64,000 nucleotides of DNA from Spodoptera frugiperda (GCF_023101765.2 NC_064238.1:1114001-1178000), one strand, 5' to 3'; numbered from the stretch's first letter, positions 1 through 11,150 are shown. Program-made: numbers and translations. Notes: generated from the letters alone by a model not told the origin.

Positions 1-447
1 ACTGTATTGATATGAAAATAAATAACTAAATATGAATGCATTGTACAGTTAATCACCTCAATTATTTTCGTAAAATTTTACGCAATCCAAAAGAGCATAA
101 ATTGTTAAAGAGTTTACTTTCAATCATTGATGCAGGGCTTTCTGGGAAGTAATTATTATTTCGGACGTAGACTTTAATTTTTTAAGTGGATCATGAAAAG
201 TTATTCTGTTAACGAGCACTTTTATATGTATTAAAACGGATTTTCATACAATGTATTATGACCGTTTCCATCAACAGTTCGTGGCAGTCCATTGCTGGCC
301 TAGCCTGCTCTAACAAAAAGGGGTTTACTATAAACTCCAGACTTGGTAGATCGTAGTTTAAAAGGTTCATAATTATTCATTTTGGTTTATCAGAGAGCTA
401 TAAAAAAGCTGCTCAGTTTTTTTAAAGAAACACTTGCTAACTAATGA
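1..447. other. AT-rich non-coding DNA with a possible repeat relic
   Basis: No credible coding frame is visible. Around 260-360 a stretch reading 'gtggcagtccattgctgg' followed by 'ataaactccagacttgg' resembles a degraded copy of a dispersed lepidopteran repeat. The resemblance is from memory and weak. Nothing else stands out. Confidence 0.3.
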
Positions 448-450
448 ACT

Positions 451-560
451 AGGATTTCTCGTGCATCGTGGGTGCGTTTACAACTTCCATTTTACATGCA
501 CATGAACCTAGATACGAAACAGCAATATTATGTGGATCACACAAATGGATTGCTTCGTGC
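451..560 (-). mobile_element. SINE-C fragment
   Basis: Contains the family signature 'cgtgggtgcgttta' and 'gtggatcacacaaa', shared with copies at 14.4, 48.2, 53.6 and 59.1 kb. The part with the tRNA-like head, which lies to the right in complete copies, is missing. The copy is therefore truncated. The element's sense strand is minus. Confidence 0.65.
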
Positions 561-889
561 TTTTATATGTATCAAAACCGATGAACCGATGATTGGTATA
601 TTTTAAAAATAAATACAATAAACTTACATAAATGTATTAACGAATATCAAGAGTGCGTCTAATAATATGGCCAGGGACTGTATAATTATTATCATGGACT
701 CTCTTATTATAGTAAACAAAAGCAATTGACTAGGCTTTAACAAAGTTTGAGTAATCACATCCCCACGCAACATACTATGTATGTTGGCCAAACCTACGCT
801 GCCTAATCAGCTTAACTTAATTCTTAAACTGTGAAAGGCCAAAACTTCTTATTATTAAACAAAAGTACATAAGTCAGTAAAAATAGGTT
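561..889. other. unannotated AT-rich DNA
   Basis: No repeat family, RNA gene or coding signal recognised. It is AT-rich with short A and T runs. Confidence 0.3.
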
Positions 890-1126
890 TTACTTCATAA
901 GCCGGTAGATATGCGCCATAAAGCCGAAAACATAAATAATAAACATTTTAGTACAAGTCAGTAAGAAAATGTAGTAAAAATAAAAATGAGGTTTATTTAT
1001 ATTCACGCCGCGTGAATCACGGGCGCGAACAGGGTAAAATGACTTCGCTATTAATCTTCTTTTCACGCTACCAGCATTTTCTCTTCTCCTACTTAAAACA
1101 ACTGGCGAAGTGCGAATTTGCGTCAC
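890..1126. other. compact GC-richer block, unclassified
   Basis: Much richer in CpG than its flanks ('ttcacgccgcgtgaa', 'cgggcgcgaac'). The minus strand has an open 78-codon frame with many Arg and Ser, but codon choice gives no clear protein signature and I recognise no domain. On the minus strand a TATA-like 'aatataaataaacc' follows the GC-rich part. It may be an unrecognised transposon piece or a regulatory block. Confidence 0.25.
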
Positions 1127-1151
1127 CCGTTTGCGGACTCACTCATAAAAT

Positions 1152-1450
1152 TTGCCTTGTTGGTCGAGTGATTGTATGTTCTACTGCTAAGCAAGGGGTC
1201 TCGGGCTCAAATTGCGAATTGGTCATTACCAGTTCTTCGAAAATATCCTTTATTCTATCATTAATTTTGAATTTGTGCGGACATCAATACACTAATTCAA
1301 AAAAGGTGACTTTTTCATCATACTTTATGAGTCATAACACATATGTGTATGATTCACACCCATTCATCACATAATTGGTTGAATGTGGGTGTTACGTTGT
1401 ATGCCGTATACCTCTCTGTCTACCCCGTTACCTTTAAAAGACGCGACGTT
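1152..1450 (+). mobile_element. SINE-A, diverged copy
   Basis: Starts with a tRNA-like head ('ttggtcgagtg', then 'caaggggtctcgggctc' where the B box should be) and ends with the family tail 'cctctctgtctacccc' plus 'gacgcgacgtt'. The middle is poorly conserved and the B box is mutated, so transcription by RNA polymerase III is unlikely. A 120-codon frame across it has no coding support. Confidence 0.6.
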
Positions 1451-2394
1451 TCATTATTGTTAGTATACAAATAAAAAAGTCAAAGACGAGATCTCTTTTG
1501 GAAGTCACATGTTTGATGATATCCTATTTAGTTGCTTTGTTTTTATCTGTGACTTTATCAAACGACTTTGACTTAGTAATTGGATCTTATATGAAAAAGA
1601 AATAAAAAACACGCGTTAAATTGGAAGGAAGTAATTCTTAAATCAGTGTGTTCATTTTAGCATTAATTACTACTAAACCTCAAATTAATTGTACTTTTAT
1701 AATAAGTTGGAAAGTAAAATGATTTCCCCTTTTCTCACGACATTTAATGAGTTACAATTTTCCCTTTTAATTAATTTATAATTATGCAACTACTTACGTG
1801 ACTGTTGGACGAGGTAACTCGACTTGTTCCTTTTTAGTCGTCCACTCTAATGCACGCTACACACCTTACGTTTTAACCGTGCAGTTTTAATTGTACAGTT
1901 TTATCTAAATTTGATTCAGCTACAACTGGTCTATAAAGTCTTACGGCTTAACTGAAAAATTAAATCGTGATACAGCCTAAAGACCTTTCGATTCATATCG
2001 ATTTAACTGTGCGGTTAACTCGTAAGGTATAAACGTATATAAGGACCAGCCGCTGTTTACTAATGATCTAATATATCATGTGATATGATACATAATATAA
2101 TGGCTATCAGATCAGTTGGCTACAAGTCTAAAAATTCATCGATAGTCGTCAGGCTTTCTTCTGACATCTAGTAAGAAGTGTCCTAGATCTTGATAATGCT
2201 GCGTAGCGCGGCCACGTCTGGTGTTTCCCAAGGGATGAGAATGATGTAAAGCCAATTTCCAGACGTCAATTTATTATTACTTATTTCTTTACGAATACTT
2301 CGTTATCACCAATTGAAAATACATAAGAGAAAAAAACATTGAACCAAGAAAAGAAAATTTAAGTTTTCTATTTCACCTCTATTTAAGTTAGGCC
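1451..2394. other. unannotated AT-rich DNA
   Basis: No feature recognised. It is AT-rich with no long frames and no family signature. Confidence 0.3.
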
Positions 2395-2530
2395 TTAAAA
2401 TCTCCATAACCTTTTCTGAGTCTGAAAAATACTATTTTGAAAACCGCATCAAAATCGCTTCAGCCAAATGCAAGATAATCGGCCACAAACATATTAATAC
2501 TTACAGATAGGTTAAAATGAGAACCTTGTT
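2395..2530 (+). mobile_element. LINE 3'-tail relic
   Basis: Reads 'ccttttctgagtctgaaaa', 'ttttgaaaaccgcatcaaaa', 'cacaaacat' and 'aaaatgagaacc'. This order recurs at 12.29-12.43 kb and resembles the 3' untranslated tail of lepidopteran non-LTR retrotransposons, where 'gttcagcc...cacaaacatacagac' precedes the end. No coding remnant is attached. Confidence 0.45.
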
Positions 2531-3780
2531 TTAAATCGGTTAAAAACTGTATCAAACTAACAAAATAATAAAAATTAAAATTCTTCAAGCTATCCTATAC
2601 AAAAACAGTTAATCACTCTCAGTTCAAAACGGGCCTTAAAACTCGAACCATCTCACTTCAAGTAAACAACTTGAATGTGGAATGGCAGCCAGTAATGAAC
2701 AAACTTAATGAAATTTTAAATAAAATTATAATTACAAAATTTAGGTCAACCCCACTGAAGTTGGCAACAGAAAGCAAAAACGTCTAAAAACAGTTATGAA
2801 GTTAGTAATTAAGTACGGAAGTAGGTCTGTTAAACCGTTAACAGTTAACTTGTTGGTTTCTTCCACTGTCGCTTTCATACTTATTTTCTCTTTGCCTGTT
2901 TTAGACAAGTTTTGATCTTAAAACATAGCCAGCCAGTAAATAATTGGAGGAAGTCAAGTATTAATTTTGTTACACTTAGCAAAAGTTCCTCTTGATTGTT
3001 AACAAAACAGACTTGGTATTTTAAAGGTTTTCTGGGAGTCAATGATTCTATTCTTATTACCGGTAATTGATTTTTTTAAAGAGAATCGCTTTCTTTTTTC
3101 CGCCTCTATTTATTTAAGTCAGGGTATATCTCTGAGATCTTGTCCTAAGTCTAACAAAATTGGGAATCATCAAAAAAAAAAACTTGTGTACACTTGTTTT
3201 TTATGTAATAGTAATTAATAATACCAAGATAGATCTTAGACTTATTGATTACTTTCTATATATCCAAATTGACGATTTAGAAGATTACGTACCTAATAGT
3301 GTAATAATAAAGTATAAAACATCACTCATCATTTCCCATATAAGATAGGAAATTATATACATAAGTACACATTATACATATATCACAATCCTTTTCGATT
3401 TCGCGTCCGAATAAAACTGAAACGAGTTGTCAAACCTTCATCAGAATAAATTATTATCATTCTTTTGGAAAAAGAGAAATGATTGACAATATTATTGTCA
3501 GGTTTTGGTGTGTTTTTGTGTTATTATTCAATAGAATATTCCTCCCTTGAAATGTACGTAAGTTCATGTAATTTCATATTCTTTTTCATTATATAGCATT
3601 TTATTAAGACGTGTCATAGGTATTTAAGAAACTATGTTCCTCCTGAACAAACGATTCTCCATTTTTTTTTCATTTATTAATTTATATCAGGCAACGAAAA
3701 CCCATATTAATACAATAATACTATACTAAAACGTAAAAAATACTATAAATACATAATAAATTATGCATTTAATGATTTAG
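2531..3780. other. unannotated AT-rich DNA
   Basis: Non-coding, AT-rich and mostly low in complexity. A 62-codon frame near 3160 uses a non-ATG start and is rich in Ile and Leu, as chance frames in AT-rich DNA are. Confidence 0.3.
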
Positions 3781-3810
3781 GTCACACGATGTGACAATGC
3801 GTAGCATTGT
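3781..3810. repeat. twin overlapping perfect hairpins
   Basis: GTCACA-cga-TGTGAC (3781-3795) is overlapped by ACAATGC-gta-GCATTGT (3794-3810). Both have perfect arms and 3-base loops. A CACGTG E-box core lies about 20 bases downstream. The palindromes are directly visible; any role is unknown. Confidence 0.6.
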
Positions 3811-5040
3811 ATTTCGCGGCTCGGTGTCACGTGGCCTGCCTCGAAACACATTTAAGTCTTAATAGCTCAATTTCTCAATCAATAGGTAGATTAACTGAAA
3901 TGTAAATTTAAGGATTCTTTCCTACATACCAACTCATTTAGTAGTTGCTAAGAGCATAGATAGCTACACACTATACAGACTAAACACATCACAACCTTTC
4001 ACATGGGTACATATGTATATGTATATTTATGTACAATACATAGTTATAAACAGAATAAAAATCAATTCTAAATGACCATAAAAGAGTGACCTAACTTATA
4101 GCAGGTGTCGTGAGAACCGCTGTTGTCGTGGCCAAGTGTCACCTACTTAATCTTCAACAATAGCCTGCTAGTCGGTCAGTTCGCGTGTTGCAAGTTTACC
4201 AGCTAATATTTTGTATGAACACGCACGTTGCCCACAAAATACAGGGCGGGGTCGGCCACCAGACGCTTTCAAGGGCATGGGGGAATAGTTATATATTATC
4301 GTGTCTAAAAGGACCGGAAACTGGCAAATCAGTAGTTTATTCATGTGATAATGTGTCCTGAATTAATTTCACAAAAGAAAGGCTTGCACACACATACCTA
4401 CATAGTACATTTTGCGGTGAATGTGTAACAAGCTTTTTATTTGGTTTACAAAGAGAGCATGTGGTAGCATTTATTAATGAATTATTCAAAAAGGTTAGAT
4501 GCATGCCAGTACTTGGTAAGGGCACTCGTGTATGATCGGGCACGTGGATTCCTTTCTCTGTTTATCATAATTAAGGAAAAAAGTGGGTTTTACTAATTAT
4601 GTGTGCTCAACTCAATTGTATAAATATTGTTGAATTCCGATATTTTTGATAAAAACAACATATAATAATCAAGTAAAATGAATAAATTGAATTGGTTTGG
4701 CGGAGGTACTTATTTCATATGTTATCTGTGTTGGTAAATAACAATGTAATTACTTATCTAGGGCTAACGTATTTCAGATTCTAGATATTAAATTAATAAT
4801 TCCGTTTGAGAGAAATTTCTATCAATATGGTCAGTCAATATTGGGAATTCAGTTTGCTTGAAAGATTTAGTACGAGCATGTACTTAGTAAACTTCCATAT
4901 TGTGCGAGGGGTCTAATATATCTGAATATTGTTAACTATATAAAGATAATTTTTATTATAACGTATAGTGTATACGTTTGCATACTTGAATAGGAACTCA
5001 CAGTGTACATTTATTAACCTATGAATGCATCATTGTATCG
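3811..5040. other. non-coding DNA with a GC-richer core
   Basis: Mostly AT-rich. About 4090-4310 is more complex and GC-richer ('gtcggtcagttcgcgtg', 'cagggcggggtcggcc'). It includes a TCAGTT initiator-like hexamer, but no TATA box or downstream promoter element accompanies it. No coding exon is evident. Confidence 0.25.
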
Positions 5041-5044
5041 TGTG

Positions 5045-5205
5045 TGGTCGCAATAGCGACTGCCGAGTAAAGGGCTCTCGGCTTCGATTTCCGGGTTGGG
5101 CAAAATATTGTTGAGCTTATTTCGATTTTTCAAATTTTTTTCAGTAATAACATGGTATCTGGAATTGTGCTTTGTCTTGAGCTGCACATCTTCCTTGTAC
5201 AGGTA
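5045..5205 (+). mobile_element. SINE-A, truncated
   Basis: The head reads 'gcgactgccgagtaaaggg' then 'ggcttcgatttccgggttgg', a mutated B box. It is followed by the family body 'tcgatttttcaaa...cagtaataacatgg...ctggaattgtgct'. The rest of the body and tail is absent. MITE-D sequence begins directly afterwards. Confidence 0.65.
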
Positions 5206-5207
5206 GT

Positions 5208-5331
5208 ATGCGACGGTGCATCTTCGTAGCACAGCTACATAGTTTAGTATCACTGGAAACGGTCACACAGTTTTACAGCTTAGTTACTACATCTTCGTAG
5301 CACAGCTACATAGCATATCTGGTATAAGACC
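5208..5331 (-). mobile_element. MITE-D fragment
   Basis: Reverse complement of the central part of the complete MITE-D at 38.7 kb. The shared segment runs from 'cttcgtagcacagctacat' through 'actggaaacggtcacac' to 'acagcttag'. The 22-base motif beginning 'tcttcgtagcacagct' occurs twice, about 70 bp apart, reflecting the element's internal symmetry. Terminal repeats are eroded. Confidence 0.6.
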
Positions 5332-5584
5332 ACCCTAAACCTGTAATATTGCTCTGTCTGTCAGTTGATTCTGGAGCCTTGAAGCGTCAATTACTGACGT
5401 GTATTAACGGGCGCTGATTACTAATACAATTTATGTACTCAAACTCCGTGAAGCGAGCTTGTATTACTTGTTTGTGCTACATGTTGTAATTATGCTTTAC
5501 GTGCTATATTAGTTCTGTATTATGTTCTTACTGTTTTATCATAAAATATGTATGTTCTACTTATTTTTGGTAAAGCCATATAGA

Positions 5585-5882
5585 GGTCTAATAGGGTAGA
5601 TGACTATTTTTACTTTAATATCCGTCTTGTAGATTAAATAATCTTAAAACATTACACACGTATTTTGTATTTTCTAACGGAAACAAATACTTTCAACGAT
5701 ATATATATTTGGAATATCGCGTGACGTTATTTCTAGGTACGTTTTAGAAGTAGGAATGATTTATTTGCTCCTTCTCCTAAACTTTGATTCGTCTGTCGAC
5801 CTAACTGACGGATTAAATAGATTTTAAATTTCATTCCCAGTCATCATTCCTATTATAGGACACTGTTTCGGTTTCAAAAATA
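5585..5882. mobile_element. MITE-I, near full length
   Basis: The ends are imperfect inverted repeats: 'aatagggtagatgac' on the left and 'gtcatcattcctatt' on the right. Inside are 'aacggaaacaaatacttt', 'tcgcgtgacgttattt' and 'cctaaactttgattcg', also seen in copies at 12.8 and 22.5 kb. It has no coding capacity. It is palindromic overall, so strand is undefined. Confidence 0.6.
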
Positions 5883-6119
5883 TGTACAAATATCCTCAGT
5901 TCCTCTAAAAAGGGATCGAGGATCCTTAACTCGTATATTTTCTAAAAGTTTCACAAATGAATACGATGCTTTATACGAGTAAACCTATGATATAAAGCAA
6001 GCGGCACATTTTTACATCACAAAAACTTGACTTTATTCACATTGTTTTAACTAACAATAGAATAGACAACCGGGATACAAAGGAGGAAATCTCGTGAATT
6101 AACTTCTTTGTTTGGTTTT
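5883..6119. other. unannotated DNA
   Basis: Short AT-rich gap between a MITE and a complex block. Nothing recognised. Confidence 0.3.
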
Positions 6120-6640
6120 AGAATGACATTACATCCACGTGGCGCCGCGTCGAGGGCTTGGCTCCGCTGCTCACCACTTTATGAACTTCCAATTGTAACT
6201 AAGTGAATAAAAAAACTCAAACAAGTCCCCGATAGCACACCGACTAATGAGAAAAAGAGGGATGGCAACGTCGCAACCGTACTGCATTAGGTTATTGAAA
6301 AAATGTTAATGTACGTAATTATACGCGCATCACTAAAGCCACGCGGCGTTGCCGTTTCAACAAGGCTTAATCAGAATTAAAATAATTGTTTAAAAGGCAC
6401 ATAGCGTGTAAAAAGGATTATAACAGTAAAACAATTTGTTAGTAAATATTTAATCATGCAATTCAAAGGCTTAAAAACTAATTTTGGGATTGAATAGTAA
6501 TTAATTAGGCTTAATGCCAATTCGATTTTGTTGGCACATGCATTTTGTTAAACGTATTTGAATAATAAAATGTTACATCCGTAATTAAGGGCTAATTAGG
6601 CATTATTATGAAATAGTGTTTTGCTGATAAATTAATTGAT
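6120..6640. promoter_or_regulatory. candidate conserved non-coding block
   Basis: Not a recognised repeat and compositionally complex. A CpG-rich part ('cacgtggcgccgcgtcgagg', 'gccacgcggcgttgccg') is followed by an AT-rich part dense in TAAT/ATTA cores ('taattaggcttaatgcc', 'aattaagggctaattagg', 'aattaattgatgag'). These are the core sites of homeodomain proteins. It could be an enhancer. The evidence is composition and motifs only. Confidence 0.25.
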
Positions 6641-6737
6641 GAGCGTGGAGTATATATTACACAGAAAATCGGTTTTTTCAATTTGTATGGAATAGAATAT
6701 TTACTATACTATGACATCGTTATGCACTTTATTCCCT

Positions 6738-6972
6738 AATGGGTGGGCAGAGGTGCATATTATGGTACGTAATCCCAACTGTTCAATGTACACTCACTTT
6801 TCACAATTTATATCGTAGGTTCCATATACCGGACACATTTCCAGACTCCGTACTACTACTGAGAAATTTTCGAAAAACCAAAAAGAACTCAGCAACACTT
6901 CGCCCGACCGGGAGTCGAACCCCAGACCTCTTGCCCGGCGGTCGCATTTGTAACTCGACCCACGAGACAGTC
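6738..6972 (-). mobile_element. SINE-A, near full length
   Basis: Minus-strand copy. The tail 'gtgggcagaggtgca' lies left, the body 'ccggacacatttccagactc' is central, and the tRNA-like head lies right, with the B box complement 'gggagtcgaacccc' and head start 'acgagacagtc'. The B box is only slightly changed. Open frames of 76-100 codons on both strands here belong to the SINE. Confidence 0.8.
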
Positions 6973-7740
6973 TACAGAATATTTCTTTTTCAAATATCAA
7001 ATAAAATATTATATTCGAGTGCACGTGGGCGACGATGTTAAGTTTTAGAAGAGGCTAACATACCGTACGACTAGCGTGGGTAGCCCACTTATAACCTGGA
7101 TCAACGACCTACAACAGATTGTGAGAATTCGCTGATATTATAGAAATTGTATGTAAATTTCTTTCAAGAGCTAAGTCGATGTTTTATTGTAATGTTGCCC
7201 TCTACTGAGATGCCTTTGTTCTTTGTTGTAGATATGATATACTTTGATGTCTAACTGCCGCACTTAGAGAAATTTAATGATATGAGGATAATGAGGAACA
7301 AATATAAATATTGTTCCTTGGTAACTATTTTCCCAATAAGTGAAAGCGTGATAATGTGTAACCTATATTTCGACTTGACAATATTTTTGTTTATGTTTAT
7401 TATTTTTGCAAAATTGGTGCAAATAAATCCATGCAGTACTTTTCGCCTTTCTGGACATACCTATATGTTGTAATAAATTCATAAATTACTTTTTCCCTTT
7501 AGTACGGACGGAATACAAACAAACATAAAAATTCTATAAACTATATTTTTGGCTTCGATATCGTCAGTAGATCACGTCCCAAGTATTAAGAAAAAAATAT
7601 TTAATGTGAACTTACAGTTTAAACTTTCCTACGATTTTATTAGAGGTATAAATGAGTAACACAATCTAAGTACCTTAATGATAGTGCCATAAGAATCAAT
7701 TTATTTAATGAATAATAATGATAGTTATGCAGATTTATAA
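6973..7740. other. unannotated AT-rich DNA
   Basis: No repeat family or exon recognised. A 63-codon frame near 7282 is hydrophobic and lacks support. Confidence 0.3.
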
Positions 7741-7762
7741 GTAAGTACGTGCAGTTATAATT

Positions 7763-7858
7763 ATGGATGGAGTTGCGTCGCCTGGAGGTAACTTGTTGCA
7801 TAATGTAGGGGATTTAAACTTGGTGACTGCCACTTCTGATGGGTTACCGCTCCAATAA
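7763..7858 (+). CDS. short 31-codon ATG open frame, unknown
   Basis: ATG to TAA with balanced codons and a protein-like composition: MDGVASPGGNLLHNVG, then DLNLVTATSDGLPLQ. It is GC-richer than its surroundings. A near-consensus GTAACT follows the eighth codon and a strong donor-like AAG|GTAAGT lies near 7932. I recognise no family. It could be a first exon, a short peptide, or a fragment of an unrecognised repeat. I lean to the last. Confidence 0.15.
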   Translation: MDGVASPGGNLLHNVGDLNLVTATSDGLPLQ

Positions 7859-7984
7859 GCATCAAGCGATATACGACGCTGTTATATGGTGAATAGATTC
7901 TAAAATGGGTTGCTTATGAGGTAAAGTAAGAAGGTAAGTATTTTTATTTTATTGGTTTACTGGGATTTGTGTTATAGATACTTT

Positions 7985-8080
7985 TGTAAATGGATTGCCT
8001 TGTTGATCCAGTAGTTACAAGTGTGATTACCAAACAAGACGTCACGGGTTCATAACCCCTATAATATTTTGGGAATCAAA
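7985..8080 (+). mobile_element. tRNA-like SINE head
   Basis: 'ttgttgatccagtagttac' resembles a tRNA A box and 'cgggttcataaccc' a B box, spaced as in tRNA-derived SINEs. No acceptor-stem pairing is evident, so it is not a tRNA gene. A short AT-rich body follows. Confidence 0.45.
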
Positions 8081-8152
8081 CTCAAAACCTAACCAACGTG
8101 ATAATAAGTGTAATGTTAATGCAAAAGTTTAAGTCAAAACATGTATAAAGAT

Positions 8153-8340
8153 GATACATACATAACCTCACGCCTGTCTGCCATAGGATGCCAATTGCTA
8201 CGATTCTTATATAACTCTTTTGCTTTTTCAACAGTCATTAGTTAGTCAACAGTTTTCATGCATGCTCATTACAAAATGTTTTTTTTTAATTTGACCCCTC
8301 TTTAATATATCTCCAATCGGGTTGATATATGTAAATCTAG
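8153..8340 (+). repeat. repeat F, near complete
   Basis: Signature order 'cctcacgcctgtctgcca', 'gccaattgctacgattctta', 'tgcatgctcatt', 'ctttaatatatctccaatc'. The same order is at 21.7, 31.0 and 41.0 kb, and inverted at 47.5 and 60.9 kb. It has no coding capacity. The transposon class is not clear from sequence alone. Confidence 0.65.
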
Positions 8341-9100
8341 TGGCATCTTCTACCGACGGTCCCATTCATATCCGCTCAGTATACTTCTTTCGTAAATCTG
8401 CTTTGATCCATCCTTTCAAAATGTTCGTTCTAGATCTAATACAGTTACTGCAATTCAGAAAACACTTATAAATGGTGAATATTAAAACTCAGTGCAACAT
8501 ATTGTAAAGATATGCGTTTTGAATAACACAACAACGCTTCTATGCGGTGCACGTGTTCAAAATAACTAAATACCGCTATATACCTATATATACATAGTTT
8601 AACGGTTTTTACCTCTAACCGTTGTTATATGTATGTGTATAACGTTTCACATTGAATATTCATAGATACGAAAACATGCTTATGGGATATTCACGGTATT
8701 GCCCGAATTTTGTGCTATTTAGGATTATAGCAATTAGTTTTAGTTGAGTAACGTGGGAAGGAATTATTTTAGAGTGAAATTGTTGCCAAAAGCAGTAACA
8801 GTTGATATATTATAAAATAACGTTTTTACTTAGTAACTATAGACTTGACTGAGGCACATTCAAAGGACATGACAAGATAAAATTTACATCTTTCATTTTC
8901 TGGACTAAGTTCGGTTACATACTGGCATAAGTTCACCGCCCTTTATGCAAGACCTAACGTTCTTTGTAAACGGTAGTTGATACAATATCTGTGTGAACTC
9001 TGGTTACCCATTCAGAGATTAAAAGGCGTTCTGTTTTGTTTCACAGCGTGTGCCAGTGGGTTTGCCCGCGTTCCCGTAGTACAAAAAGTATTGTATCGCC
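8341..9100. other. unannotated AT-rich DNA
   Basis: No family or exon recognised. Confidence 0.3.
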
Positions 9101-9875
9101 TAAGTCAGTTCATACATTTTCAGAATTTCATCAAAATCCGATTAGTAGTTTCAGCGTAATCGATGGATAAACATCCAAACAAACAAACTTACACATTTAT
9201 AATATTATAGCTTTTGCCCGCGACTTCGTTCGCGTGGAATAGTGACTTCCGGCAAATTTTTGGTTTTAACCACATAGTTCCCGATCTCGCGAGATCTCTT
9301 CAAAAGTGAGATGTGGAAGATATTCCAGGGAACTCTTCAAAAATCAACATAATGAGCTCTGTGTTTGAATTTAATAGATGTATACTCACTTAGGGCATTG
9401 AAAAAATAGTTTAAAAACGGACTTAAACTAACGAATTACGAATTTATAACAATTAAAAAAGAAACTATATTACAACCTATCCTCTATGCTATAATAACCA
9501 AGCTTAAACTAAATAATTTAAAAGAAACGACTTAAATTTAATCTAATTAATTTATAAATTAGACTTACAATTTTATTAAAAAAACTAACTACAGTAACTA
9601 CTAATAATCGATATCAAACTAAACCTACGTTAAATAGTTTAACCAAAAAACCAGGAAAACCCAACAAATAAACTTATTAATTGACAAATACAACGAAACC
9701 AATTTAGAATAGGACCACTATAGACAAATAATCATACGACTGATAATACACTTTTTCTACGATAGTACCGAAGCGCTCGGCCGATACCCAACCAAATGAA
9801 TGTAACGAAACCATAGCGCGATCTATTTCGATCCCAACGCCATCTATCGAGGATAAAGACAACTTGGATTATTTA

Positions 9876-10170
9876 TTTATACTCCGTTCGGGCATTTTCT
9901 TTGTACTAAAAGTTTAATTATATTGATATTATTTTTTTCATACCTTTTTACTACCTATTTATTTACTTTTTTTCGAAAAATAACATGAACCGAAGTCGTG
10001 TAACGATCGACATAGAATTATCTATACTCCGTTAGAGCATTTTCTTTGTACTAAATGTTTTATTATATTGATATTATTTTTTTCATACCTTTTTACTATT
10101 TATTTACTTTTTTTCGAAAAATTAAAACAATAACATGAACCGAAGTCGTGTAACGATCGACATAGAATTA
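9876..10170 (+). repeat. 145-150 bp tandem duplication
   Basis: Two adjacent copies, 9876-10020 and 10021-10170. Both start 'actccgtt' (at 9881 and 10026) and both end 'aacgatcgacatagaatta'. Differences are about six substitutions, a short deletion and a ~9-base insertion ('ttaaaacaa') in the second copy. High similarity points to a recent duplication. Confidence 0.85.
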
Positions 10171-10457
10171 TTTATAAATAATTTATTTCTTATTTTTATT
10201 TTTTGATTTTTGAAATAAAAATGTATCTATGTCCTTTCTAAGGTTCTAAACTATATCTGTACCAAATTTCAACCAAATACGTCAAATAGTTGCGGAGATT
10301 AATGGTATAAGCATAGAATGTTCGACGTGATTCTTTAATTTGACATAACTTTTTTATTTATGAAAATTGACATGAAACAAACACTAAATGTCATCCCACA
10401 ATATAGTGAAAACCGCATCCAACTCGGATCAGCCGTTTCTGAGATTAGCGCGCACAG

Positions 10458-10505
10458 ACGAACAGACAAACAGACAAACATACAAACAGACAAACAGACA
10501 AAAAA
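10458..10505 (+). repeat. CAGACAAA microsatellite
   Basis: About five imperfect units of CAGACAAA or CATACAAA followed by a run of A. This is the kind of simple array found at LINE 3' ends. Confidence 0.8.
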
Positions 10506-10620
10506 AAAGTTAATTACATTTTTGGGTTCGACATCGACATAACAATAACCCCTGCTATTTTTTTTATTTTTATTTTCAATGTACAGACAGCACTTTTCTA
10601 CGATTTTATTATATGTATAG

Positions 10621-10907
10621 ATATAGTGTGATTAATGTGATTAAATAGACCTGATATAACTAACCTAAACCATAAAACAGCAGTACGATAATGTCATCAA
10701 AATTGTTGCATGATGGTATGAAATTGCAAGTGTTTGACTATGTAAAGTGATGCCCCTCGCGTGTGTACCATCACGCGATATGTAAGCACTTTATAGATAA
10801 ACAGTGCTGTTTTGATCGTTCACCAACTAGTTTCGAAGAACACTATTACGTCAGACAGACTTGAAAACAGATTTTGTTTCAAAGCTAACATTATACATAC
10901 ATACATA
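10621..10907. other. unannotated DNA
   Basis: Nothing recognised. Confidence 0.3.
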
Positions 10908-11150
10908 ATATCAACAGACTGTAAGTGGCCACTGTTGAACGAAAACCTCTTCTCAAACAGAGAAGGTTTGAACATTAATCGCCACTCTTGCTCAATACGG
11001 GTTGGTTATTTCAAGCTTATAATTAGATATTATACACCTAGGTTTACTCACGATGTGTTCATGCACCATTTGGAAAAAGTCACATTAGTACTGGCCGTTG
11101 GTAACAATCCCGCACCCTGATGCATGAGATTCGGGCGTCTTAAACATTCA
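10908..11150. repeat. repeat G, diverged copy
   Basis: Shares with 13.64-13.89 kb the ordered blocks 'cagactgtaagtggccac', 'agagaaggtttgaacatt', 'cttgctcaatacgggttgg' and 'ttactcacgatgtg'. A 102-codon frame crossing it is an accident of the repeat. Confidence 0.65.

Larger units (their letters stand above)
9100..10620. mobile_element. composite LINE-tail repeat with internal tandem duplication
   Basis: Begins with a LINE-tail segment ('atttcatcaaaatccgatta', 'aaacaaacaaacttacac') and continues with 'tttgcccgcgacttcgttcg' and 'gtgacttccggcaaattttt', which look like a common lepidopteran non-LTR tail. It ends near 10440-10510 with 'gatcagccgtttctgagatt' and a CAGACAAA array, again typical of LINE 3' ends. 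No reverse-transcriptase frame survives. The assignment to one element or two is uncertain. Confidence 0.45.

Noticed and set aside
1012..1374. 120-codon plus-strand open frame
   Set aside because: Starts at GTG, which an animal gene would not use by default, and crosses a diverged SINE-A.
10458..10505. CAGACAAA array as a possible CRISPR or satellite
   Set aside because: Units are 8 bases without spacers and end in poly(A), typical of a LINE tail microsatellite.
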